Source: CAISOG01 sp044375625 (GTDB lineage Bacteria > Pseudomonadota > Alphaproteobacteria > CAISOG01). Taken from it: DNA of 64,000 bases. The stretch lies in NCBI GenBank assembly GCA_044375625.1, contig JBILMH010000002.1, forward strand, positions 9,654 to 73,653, read 5' to 3'. The translations under genes and the position numbers were made by a program. The notes beneath the pieces were generated by a model. That model was given only the letters and a program-made list of their open reading frames with translations, had not been told where the DNA came from and ran no database searches. The number at the start of each line of letters is the position of its first letter. Positions within the stretch are counted from its first letter, which is position 1. Below, one piece after another: positions 26,012 to 34,575 of the stretch.

Positions 26012-27784
26012 CTAAACGGGCTGTTCCTGCTGAACTCCTGAATTTTGCAACTCCTGCACCCGAATTTTTTGCACAATCTGTTTGGCTTCCTCAGGTTTGC
26101 GGCCAAGGGATTCAATCAACAACTGGGCAATACGCAGGCTGGATTCCAAGGTTTCCACCACCACATGCTTCGCCCCCATATCATACAGGGCGTTGCTGTC
26201 TTTCGAATCTTTGGCACGCACAATCACGGGCAACAGGGGAAATTCCGCCCGCAAAGACTGGATAATATCACGAATGGCGGCGTGATCGTCGATGGTGATA
26301 ACCGCCAAGTCAATCTGGCTGTTAATCAATCGACGCCACAGGGCTTTGCGTCTGGCATCGCCAAAGATGATGCGATAGCCGTCCTTACCACATTGGCGCA
26401 CCCGTTCTGCATTGTTATCAAAGGCGATATAGGGCAACCGCTGATCCTGCAGCACCCGCGCCAACAGTTGCCCCGTGCGGCCAAAGCCAGCAATCAACAC
26501 GCCACTATGACCGCTCATTAGATCCAGATTGGTCGATAGATCCTGGCTTTTGCCAAATTTGCGCTGAACAGCATCCGCTATTTTCGGGGTAAAAAAGAAT
26601 ACCAGCGGGCTTAGCATCATCGAACAGGCGGTCACCAGCAAAAAATATTGCGTGTTGTGCGCGGGCATCAGCGCTGATGCGGTGGCAACGCCAAGAATCA
26701 ACAGCGCAAATTCCCCTGGTTGGGAAAGATACAGGGAAATTTCAACCGATTTTCGTAAAGGAATCTGAAACCACAGGCACAGGGGTAGCAGAATAGAGGC
26801 TTTGAGGGCAAAAATCCCGACAACACCAATGGCCAATAAGATCGGTTGATTCAAAACCTCCGTCAGATTGATCATCATGCCAATTGACAGGAAAAAGATG
26901 CCCAAAAGCAGGCTTTTAAGGGGGCTGATGATGACCTCAACCTCATGCTTATACTCGGTCTCGGCAATCAACAGGCCAGCCATAAAGGCACCAAGAGCCA
27001 GGGATAAACCGGCTGCATGAGTCAGGGCGGCACTGCCAATGACGGCGAACACCACAAACGCCGCTAGCCATTCTGGGCTTTTGGAAAAATTGATGGTTCG
27101 CAAAAAGGGCGCCAAAACTTTTTTGCCCATGAAATAGATGGCCACGATGACCAGAATGCCCAATGCCAGGGAACTGGCCAAGGCCTGAACAATGCTGACA
27201 TTGGCGTCAGCAGAAAAGGATGCGGCCAAAACCAACAGGGGAATAACCGCCAAATCCTGCATCAACAGGATGCAAAAACAAATAATGCCAACCGGGCGTG
27301 AGGTCAGTTTGCGCTCCTCCAACAATTTTAACACGATCGCGGTTGATGACAGGGCAAAGGATGCTCCGATAAGAATCGATGCCGGCACGGTGTTGCGAAA
27401 GGCCATCGCAACCGCAAAAATAATCAATCCCGTCAACAGAATTTGGGCGGAACCAAGGCCGAAAATATACCGACGCAGCTCGTTAAGGCGTTCAAACGAC
27501 AGCTCAAGCCCGATCATGAACATCAGGGTGATGATGCCCAATTCACCCAGAATATGAACGGTGCCTGTATCCTCAATGGTAACATAGCCAAGCCAATTAT
27601 CTGTGGTGGCGAAAGATGCCAACCCATGGGGGCCAATAACGATACCACAAAGCAAATAGCCCAAAATTGGCGACAGCTTTAGCCGATGCAGCAAGGGCAC
27701 CACGATGCCTGCAATCCCAAAGAACAGCAAAAGTTTGGCGATAACCTCAATAAGATGGTGATTGCTGGCGGCTAACTGTTCCAA
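26012..27784 (-). CDS. CPA2-family K+/H+ antiporter with TrkA-N domain (Kef-like)
   Basis: 590-residue inner-membrane cation/proton antiporter. The N-terminal about 390 residues carry a dozen hydrophobic helices with LGYLLCGIVIGPHG, LIGLELSFERL-type, SSTAIVLKLL and GAFMAGLLIAETEYKHEVE (CPA2 core motifs). The last about 180 residues form a cytosolic Rossmann regulator, VLIAGFGRTGQLLARVL (NAD/nucleotide-binding Gly motif), then IIFGDARRKALWRRL. This matches KefB/KefC/YbaL architecture. No KefF/KefG ancillary oxidoreductase is adjacent. The frame begins with TTG at 27784; no ATG gives a full first helix, so TTG is probable but uncertain. Confidence 0.88.
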   Translation of the reverse strand: MEQLAASNHHLIEVIAKLLLFFGIAGIVVPLLHRLKLSPILGYLLCGIVIGPHGLASFATTDNWLGYVTIEDTGTVHILGELGIITLMFMIGLELSFERLNELRRYIFGLGSAQILLTGLIIFAVAMAFRNTVPASILIGASFALSSTAIVLKLLEERKLTSRPVGIICFCILLMQDLAVIPLLVLAASFSADANVSIVQALASSLALGILVIVAIYFMGKKVLAPFLRTINFSKSPEWLAAFVVFAVIGSAALTHAAGLSLALGAFMAGLLIAETEYKHEVEVIISPLKSLLLGIFFLSIGMMINLTEVLNQPILLAIGVVGIFALKASILLPLCLWFQIPLRKSVEISLYLSQPGEFALLILGVATASALMPAHNTQYFLLVTACSMMLSPLVFFFTPKIADAVQRKFGKSQDLSTNLDLMSGHSGVLIAGFGRTGQLLARVLQDQRLPYIAFDNNAERVRQCGKDGYRIIFGDARRKALWRRLINSQIDLAVITIDDHAAIRDIIQSLRAEFPLLPVIVRAKDSKDSNALYDMGAKHVVVETLESSLRIAQLLIESLGRKPEEAKQIVQKIRVQELQNSGVQQEQPV

Positions 27785-27952
27785 GACATTATCGGATTAT
27801 GGTTGGTTGGATAATTAATGATGCTATCAGCATCGCCATCAGACCACAACGCCGCATAATCGCCGACCCGATCCCCTGTTGGCGTTTTTGGCGTATAGGC
27901 AAGTGGCGCAAGATGCCTTAGAACCAGCCTATCCAGTCTGATTTTTTTTGTT

Positions 27953-28813
27953 ATGCCCCAAAGCCAACCTGCCCCCCACGCTGACCTATGGTCATCCAAG
28001 CCTTTAAGCGCCTGTGCGCAGCAGCTGTATAGCGGGGCGCGTGGCGCATTTTTGGCGGCGCAGCTGGTTAGCGATGACTGTCGCCCTGGCTTTATCGCCA
28101 TGCTGGCCTTGCAGCTGGAACTGGCCAATATCCGTCATCAGGTGACCGAGCCGTTGTTGGGTCAGATCCGCCTGACCTGGTGGCGGGAGCAGTTATCGGC
28201 TCTGCAACCCTCCCCATCCAACCTTCATCCGATTTTGCAAGCGCTGGCCGAATCGGGCGCGGCTTTGCCGCCTGACTTGCTGGATAACCTGCTAACCGCG
28301 CAGGCCGAGGCGTTGGATTATCTGCCCGCCAACAACTGGTCAGGGCTACAGGATTGGGCGCAGCGGATTGGCCGTTCCCAACTGCTGCTGCTGGCTGCTC
28401 AGCTGAACAATTCTGCCGCGGACATACCCGCCGATACCCAGGCCTTGGCACAGCCAGCGGGGTTGGCGATTGGCCTGCTGCAACTGCTGCAACAATGCAG
28501 CGCGTCCAACCTGGCCGATGCGCTTTGTGCCAGCCATCAGGATGGTCATCAGGGCAATACGCATCAGCACGATCTGAGCGCGGCGGTGGCCACCGTGCGG
28601 ACAACAGCGCAACAGGCGTTGCAACAGGCCGCCCCCCTGCTACGCGCCCTGCCCCGCGCCCAACGCCCCGCCTTTTTCAGCCTGGTGGCAACCCAACGGC
28701 TGTTGCGGCAGCTGGCCAGTCATGGTGATCAGCTGAGCCGTTTGGACTATCATCGCCCCGATCCCTGGCGTGCCTGGCGCCTTTACCGCCTGGCCAGATC
28801 TGGCAAAATATAA
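27953..28813 (+). CDS. Squalene/phytoene synthase-like protein (NDUFAF6-like)
   Basis: 286 residues with the isoprenyl-synthase helical fold features: DDCRPGFIAMLALQLELANI near the start and the strongly typical GQIRLTWWREQLSAL. The aspartate-rich DxxxD substrate motifs of real squalene/phytoene synthases are not seen, so it is probably non-catalytic. This subclass includes mitochondrial NDUFAF6, a complex I assembly factor. A complex I gene cluster lies 8 kb away, which fits but does not prove that role. Ends 10 bases before truA, likely in one operon. The start has no clear ribosome-binding site. Confidence 0.75.
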   Translation: MPQSQPAPHADLWSSKPLSACAQQLYSGARGAFLAAQLVSDDCRPGFIAMLALQLELANIRHQVTEPLLGQIRLTWWREQLSALQPSPSNLHPILQALAESGAALPPDLLDNLLTAQAEALDYLPANNWSGLQDWAQRIGRSQLLLLAAQLNNSAADIPADTQALAQPAGLAIGLLQLLQQCSASNLADALCASHQDGHQGNTHQHDLSAAVATVRTTAQQALQQAAPLLRALPRAQRPAFFSLVATQRLLRQLASHGDQLSRLDYHRPDPWRAWRLYRLARSGKI

Positions 28814-28823
28814 GAGTTCCCTG

Positions 28824-29600
28824 ATGAAACGCCTGAAATTAACCATTGAATATGATGGCAGCCGCCTGAACGGCTGGCAGATTCAGCCAAAGGATTTGTC
28901 GGTGCAGCAGGTGTTGCAAGATGCCTGTGCCGCTGTTTTTGGCCAGGCGATTGAGGTGGTGGGGGCTGGCCGTACCGATTCAGGGGTGCACGCCCTGGGT
29001 CAGGTTGCGCATGTCGATTTGCCCCCGCTGTTCACCCCGAATCAGCCCCCGAATCTTTACAGGTTGCGGGCATCGTTAAACCACTTTGTTAATCAGCATG
29101 GGGTCAGTGTGCGCAACATTGAGCCCGTTGCCGATGATTTTCATGCCCGTTTTTCGGCGATTAGGCGGCGCTATTGCTACCGCATTCATACCCATCCCGC
29201 CATCAGCCCCCTGCATCGCGGGCGGGTCTGGCATTTTGGGCAGTCGCTGGATCTGCTGGCGATGCAGCAGGCGGCCAAGCTGTTGGAGGGGCAGCAGGAT
29301 TTTAGCAGCTTTCGGGACGCAAAGTGCCAGGCCAAAACCCCAATGCGCAGCATGGAAAGGGTGGAGGTGGTGTCGGCAAACAGCGATTTGCAGGCGGGGG
29401 AGGTGCAGTTTCGGGTGACAGCCCGATCCTTCCTACATCATCAGGTGCGGATTATGGTTGGCAGCCTGGTGAAGATAGGGCTGCATCGCCACCCGCCAGA
29501 ATGGCTGGGTGCGGTTTTGGCCGCCCGTGATCGGGATCAGGCTGGCCCCACCGCTCCGCCAGAGGGCTTGTATTTGGTCGGGGTTGACTACCCCGCCTAA
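28824..29600 (+). CDS. truA: tRNA pseudouridine(38-40) synthase
   Basis: Modifies uridines 38-40 in the anticodon stem-loop of tRNAs. Signatures: LKLTIEYDGSRLNGWQIQP, VVGAGRTDSGVHALGQVAH with the catalytic aspartate in GRTDSG, FHARFSAIRRRYCYRI, and a FLHHQVRIMVGSLVKIG C-terminus. The ATG at 28824 gives a canonical N-terminus of 258 residues; the frame extends upstream into the preceding gene but is not conserved there. Confidence 0.96.
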   Translation: MKRLKLTIEYDGSRLNGWQIQPKDLSVQQVLQDACAAVFGQAIEVVGAGRTDSGVHALGQVAHVDLPPLFTPNQPPNLYRLRASLNHFVNQHGVSVRNIEPVADDFHARFSAIRRRYCYRIHTHPAISPLHRGRVWHFGQSLDLLAMQQAAKLLEGQQDFSSFRDAKCQAKTPMRSMERVEVVSANSDLQAGEVQFRVTARSFLHHQVRIMVGSLVKIGLHRHPPEWLGAVLAARDRDQAGPTAPPEGLYLVGVDYPA

Positions 29601-29647
29601 GCCCTGGCCAGGCCCATCAATGCTGAAGGCTATTTTTTGGTCGGTGA

Positions 29648-30877
<1,230 letters not shown>

Positions 30878-30882
30878 GCCAA

Positions 30883-32718
30883 CTATTCCCCCGAACCATT
30901 AAATTTTTTGGCACGGCGTGCCTGTTTTTGCTTTTGCTTACTCTTGCTGGCCGCTTGGGCAGCCTGCACCGCATCCATGCGGCTGTTAAGCCAGCGTTGC
31001 TGCAGAATCGACAACAAATTGTTGCTGGTCCAGTACAGGATTAGCCCTGCGGCAAACTGCGCCATCATTAGGGTAAAGATATAGGGCATAATCTTAAACA
31101 CCATCGCCTGGGTCGGATCGGTCGGCGGCGGATTAAGCCGTTGTTGCATCACCATGGTCAGCCCCATCAGCAGCGGCCAAACCCCAATCATCAAAAAGCC
31201 GGGCAGATCGATAGGAATCAGGCCAAACAGGTTGAAAATGCTGGTTGGATCGGGCGCCGACAAATCATGAATCCAGCCGACAAACGGCGCATGACGCAGC
31301 TCAATCGCTACCGACAACACCTTATACAATGCCAAGAAAATTGGGATTTGCAGCAAGATGGGCAGGCAGCCGCCCAGGGGGTTTACCCCCTCCGTCTTAT
31401 ACATCTTCATCAATTCCTGATTCATCCGCATTTTGTCGTCGCTATACAGCTCCTTTAACCGCACCATCTCAGGCTGCAAATCCTTCATCCGCTTCATCGC
31501 CTTAAAGGATGCGTTGGCCAGCGGGAACAGGGCTATCCGCACCAACAGGGTCAGGGCGATGATCGCCAAGCCATAGTTGTGGGTCAGCAGGTGCATCAGC
31601 TGAAGCACGTGATACAGCGGTTTGGCGATAAAAAAGAACCAGCCAAAGTCCACCGCTTGCTCCAAACGAGGGATGGTCAGCTGATCGCTGTATTTTTCCA
31701 ACAGATGGGTTTCCTTAGCGCCTGCCAGAATTTTGTAGCGTTGCACTTCGGTCGCGCCAGGCTTCACCGCAATCGCCGCCCCAATGCTGTCGAGGCGGTA
31801 ATGTTGCATGGGCTTTACATAAGCAATTTCAACGGCAGGCCCCCCACCCACTTCAACCTCTTTACTATCTTCCTCACGGGTCAGCTGGACTCGGCTGTCG
31901 GCATAGGGGGATGGCGCCACCGCGACCAGCCAATAGGTATCGGTTAGCCCTGCCCAGGCTCCCTGCTGAAAACTGCGCGATTCGCCCACCTCCAATTTGC
32001 GATAGCCCAGATGGCTAAGGCCATCATCAAACATGCCAACCAAGCCCTCATGCTCGAAAGAGGCTGTTTTGCCAGCATGTTGGCGGCGGTTGACTTCGGC
32101 CAGCGGTAGCAGGTTGACGGTTTGCCCGCCTTGATTGCTTACCGACTGCTCAACGCTGAACATAAAATGCTCGTCCAGGCTGATGCGCTGTTCAAACAGC
32201 AAGCCTTGGCCATTGTTCCAACGCAGGGTGACAGGCTGTTCAGGGGTCAGGGTTGGTCGATCCGCCTGCCAGGCGGTGGTGGCATCGGGCAGTTTTACCT
32301 CCCCCTGCCCCTTGGCCGCTTGCCAGCCCAGCTTCATCACAAAGCCATCCGCCGTCGCCGCATCATTAAACAGTTGAACAGGATCGCTGTTGTGGCCAGC
32401 ATGTTGCTGATAATCCTTAAGGCTAAGACGATCAAAACGCGCCCCGCGCAGGTTGATTCGACCCGCGACCCGCCCATTGTTGATCAGCACGTCACCCACG
32501 GGCGGCAAATTGGCCAAATCCGCCTTGGCCTGATTGATGGGCGGGGTTGCCTGCGTCGCAGACTGCCCCTCATTGGTGGCTCCATTGGTGGCTGTGGCTG
32601 CCGCCTGCTGCGCCTGGTTAACGGCGGCCTGATGGGGTAAGGCGATAAAATACTGGTAGCCCAGCAGGATGAGCATCGACAGGATGACGGCGGCCAACAA
32701 ATTGCGGTTTTCATTCAT
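30883..32718 (-). CDS. yidC: Membrane protein insertase YidC
   Basis: Sec-dependent and Sec-independent membrane insertase. An N-terminal helix (NLLAAVILSMLILLGYQYFI) precedes a large periplasmic beta domain (about 60-350), then the conserved five-helix core: FFFIAKPLYHVLQLMHLLTH, NYGLAIIALTLLVRIALFPL, the cytosolic loop MKRMKDLQPEMVRLKELYSD, GVNPLGGCLPILLQIPIFLA and the MPYIFTLMM region with a basic C-terminal tail. I start at the ATG at 32718; a TTG lies nine bases upstream. Preceded by yidD 20 bases away. Confidence 0.97.
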   Translation of the reverse strand: MNENRNLLAAVILSMLILLGYQYFIALPHQAAVNQAQQAAATATNGATNEGQSATQATPPINQAKADLANLPPVGDVLINNGRVAGRINLRGARFDRLSLKDYQQHAGHNSDPVQLFNDAATADGFVMKLGWQAAKGQGEVKLPDATTAWQADRPTLTPEQPVTLRWNNGQGLLFEQRISLDEHFMFSVEQSVSNQGGQTVNLLPLAEVNRRQHAGKTASFEHEGLVGMFDDGLSHLGYRKLEVGESRSFQQGAWAGLTDTYWLVAVAPSPYADSRVQLTREEDSKEVEVGGGPAVEIAYVKPMQHYRLDSIGAAIAVKPGATEVQRYKILAGAKETHLLEKYSDQLTIPRLEQAVDFGWFFFIAKPLYHVLQLMHLLTHNYGLAIIALTLLVRIALFPLANASFKAMKRMKDLQPEMVRLKELYSDDKMRMNQELMKMYKTEGVNPLGGCLPILLQIPIFLALYKVLSVAIELRHAPFVGWIHDLSAPDPTSIFNLFGLIPIDLPGFLMIGVWPLLMGLTMVMQQRLNPPPTDPTQAMVFKIMPYIFTLMMAQFAAGLILYWTSNNLLSILQQRWLNSRMDAVQAAQAASKSKQKQKQARRAKKFNGSGE

Positions 32719-32738
32719 AATGGGCAACCAGGCTTTCT

Positions 32739-33035
32739 TTAGGGTTTTTTTATGGAACGTTGGGTGACGGAGGATGAACAGGATGACGTGTCGTTATGGC
32801 AAAGTTCGGGCAACAGGTCTATCCCCCCCGGATGAAAAGGGTGACAGCGCACCAGCCGCCGCAAGATCAGCCACAAGGCATAGCCCAACGGCAATTGCCG
32901 CAACGCTTGGCCTGCATAGCATGAACAGCTGGGATAAAACCGACAGGCCGGCGCCAGCATCAGCCCCAAACTGTTCTGATACAACCAAATCAGAGCCAGC
33001 AGGGGCAGGCGGATGGGGGTAGAAAGTCGACTCAT
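32739..33035 (-). CDS. yidD: YidD membrane protein insertion efficiency factor
   Basis: Small peripheral membrane protein that aids YidC-dependent insertion. The diagnostic cysteine-rich core LAPACRFYPSCSCYAGQALRQ and later LVRCHPFHPGGIDLLPE are present. 98 residues, with a Ser/Thr/Cys-rich tail. Usually found as rpmH-rnpA-yidD-yidC; here rpmH and rnpA are absent and an AT-rich divergent orphan gene lies upstream instead. Confidence 0.95.
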   Translation of the reverse strand: MSRLSTPIRLPLLALIWLYQNSLGLMLAPACRFYPSCSCYAGQALRQLPLGYALWLILRRLVRCHPFHPGGIDLLPELCHNDTSSCSSSVTQRSIKKP

Positions 33036-33221
33036 ACAAAATCCATACAGGATTTTCGTTGTTTTCCCAATCTTTTGTTGCGTGCCACCAGCGATCGTTG
33101 ATCGGAAAAATATCGCTTGACATCTGTTTTCGATATATTAAAAAGGGATTAATTTTAAGTTTCTCAGCTAAAAAATTAAGCATCCAAACAATTAAAAAGC
33201 GCAAAATAATGGAGAGGTATT

Positions 33222-33671
33222 GTGGTCATATCAATTCCGAGCGCAGTACTAGATGCTCTTGAGCTAAGAGATGATAAAAACTCAAAGAATTCTAAGCCGC
33301 CTACCATAAAGAGTATTAATCGACCTATTAACGCAGAATCAGAGCAGCTTACGCTTTTCGTATTGTCGGATTCTACTGTGTTTACTCATGCGATTCAGGT
33401 CTTTGCCCTTCTTGACCATGGCGAAGTGACACCGCAAACCCTTAAGGCTGCAAGCAAATGCCTAATGCAACTCGCTAGCTCTATGAAGACCGACATCACT
33501 TGGAGTGTTGTGGATGCAGCCACTGCTTTTGCAAATCCAAATAAGGCTGCTAGCATTATTAATAGAACAAACAGTTTTTTAGAAGGATTTCTGTTTTCAG
33601 AGCAGGTAGCGAAAGCGGGCAGGCTTGCAGCTAATAGGTTGCCTTATGCAAAACTATCTTTAACCAGATAA
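33222..33671 (+). CDS. AT-rich orphan protein, 149 residues
   Basis: Not recognised. Starts with GTG at 33222 after GGAGAGG at 33211-33217. No signal peptide or transmembrane helix. The N-terminal 40 residues are Lys/Asn/Ser-rich; from residue 44 it looks globular and helical (LFVLSDSTVFTHAIQVFALL, then TLKAASKCLMQLASSM). VVDAATAFANPN begins at residue 96 and resembles the frame at 14261 and, more weakly, the N-terminus of the orphan at 57605. DNA is AT-rich against its neighbours. TTGACA at 33117-33122 could be a -35, but no convincing -10 follows. It sits where rnpA and rpmH usually precede yidD, suggesting insertion. Confidence 0.65.
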   Translation: MVISIPSAVLDALELRDDKNSKNSKPPTIKSINRPINAESEQLTLFVLSDSTVFTHAIQVFALLDHGEVTPQTLKAASKCLMQLASSMKTDITWSVVDAATAFANPNKAASIINRTNSFLEGFLFSEQVAKAGRLAANRLPYAKLSLTR

Positions 33672-33746
33672 AATTGCCAGGCGAGAGGAATACTCCCTGC
33701 AAATCTAGCGCCCACCGCCACGCTGCCCCCTAGCAAAAAAAAGCCT

Positions 33747-34091
33747 CTAAAGCTGATGCGCCAACAAATCCTGTTGGGTGAACAGGGGTTGCATGACGGT
33801 GTCGATATGCTGTTTCAAGGCGGGATAGGTGATGGCCTGATAGGCTTGCAGGTCAACGGTAATCGCCAACAAACTTTCGGTAAATAGGGTACGCAGGCGA
33901 TCCACCACCGCCGCCTCAACATCGCCATACAGCACCAAATCAATGTCGGAGTTTGGCCGCGCCATGCCGGTTGCGCGTGACCCAAAAATCCCAACCAGCT
34001 CAATTTTGTCCGCAAAGGGTGCCAACACCGCCCGCAAAACGGCCAGCTGTTGCGGGCTAAGCTGATGCAAATTGGGGTTAGGCGGGTTCAT
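33747..34091 (-). CDS. MNT-type nucleotidyltransferase (minimal)
   Basis: 114 residues with the polymerase-beta nucleotidyltransferase signature VGIFGSRATGMARPNSDIDLVLYG: G-S-R-A-T-G, then D-x-D metal ligands. In HEPN/MNT modules the MNT protein is the antitoxin and AMPylates or otherwise neutralises the HEPN partner. Its start overlaps the end of the HEPN gene by 14 bases, giving a coupled pair in the order HEPN then MNT. Function as toxin-antitoxin is inferred from family and arrangement. Confidence 0.88.
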   Translation of the reverse strand: MNPPNPNLHQLSPQQLAVLRAVLAPFADKIELVGIFGSRATGMARPNSDIDLVLYGDVEAAVVDRLRTLFTESLLAITVDLQAYQAITYPALKQHIDTVMQPLFTQQDLLAHQL

Positions 34092-34563
34092 AGGCGTGCC
34101 CCCCCTCCCCCTCGGCCTCCGCCTCGGCTTTTTGCAGCATGCCCCGGTACAGCCGATCCAGCAGGATCAGGTGGTGGGATCGAATTTCCTGAATAATCTG
34201 CTCAAAAACCTTAACGTCATAAGTGTGCGACATTTTGTTGCGTGCATCCAACGCCCGCATCCATCCGTCACCATCGTCAATAAGTTTAGCGGCAAAGGCG
34301 GCCTTGATAACGGCGGCGGGGGTAACAGTGGCCAGCACGACACCGCTAGCATCCAAATAGTCCTTAAGCAGCTTCCAGGCCAACTCCCAGGTATACTCAA
34401 ACCGCTGGATGACCCCCTCCTTCTCCAATTGCGACAGCGGGCGTTCCTCCATCGTTGCAATCCCCTCACGCAACAAAACAAAGGCGCGTTTGTAGTTGTC
34501 GAAGCGGTAAAGCCAGCGCGGCTGAGTCGTATTGGATGCAGGGGGTGGTGGCGGGTTCATCAT
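34078..34563 (-). CDS. HEPN-domain protein, nucleotidyltransferase substrate-binding type
   Basis: 161 residues of the HI0074-like family: YKRAFVLLREGIATME, RFEYTWELAWKLLKDYLD, and ALDARNKMSHTYDVKVFEQI. The R-N-x-x-S-H segment is the HEPN ribonuclease-type R-x4-6-H motif and is intact. An acidic, Glu/Ala-rich tail follows. The second ATG (34560) sits at better spacing from AAGG than the first. Paired with the MNT gene it forms a candidate type VII-like toxin-antitoxin system. The gene ends of the pair lie 12 bases from the PhzE-like gene, so readthrough transcription from that gene is possible. Confidence 0.88.
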   Translation of the reverse strand: MMNPPPPPASNTTQPRWLYRFDNYKRAFVLLREGIATMEERPLSQLEKEGVIQRFEYTWELAWKLLKDYLDASGVVLATVTPAAVIKAAFAAKLIDDGDGWMRALDARNKMSHTYDVKVFEQIIQEIRSHHLILLDRLYRGMLQKAEAEAEGEGGHAYEPA

Positions 34564-34575
34564 GACCTTTTGATA

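Noticed and set aside
25723..26265. 180-codon plus-strand frame between the methyltransferase and the Kef-like gene
   Set aside because: Its first part is the antisense of tRNA-Ala, giving the well-known false product GAEGSRTPDL, and the rest is antisense to the antiporter.
33117..33145. Promoter for the 33222 orphan gene
   Set aside because: TTGACA is perfect but no -10 resembling TATAAT lies 16-18 bases downstream, and upstream similarity to the other promoter blocks is marginal.
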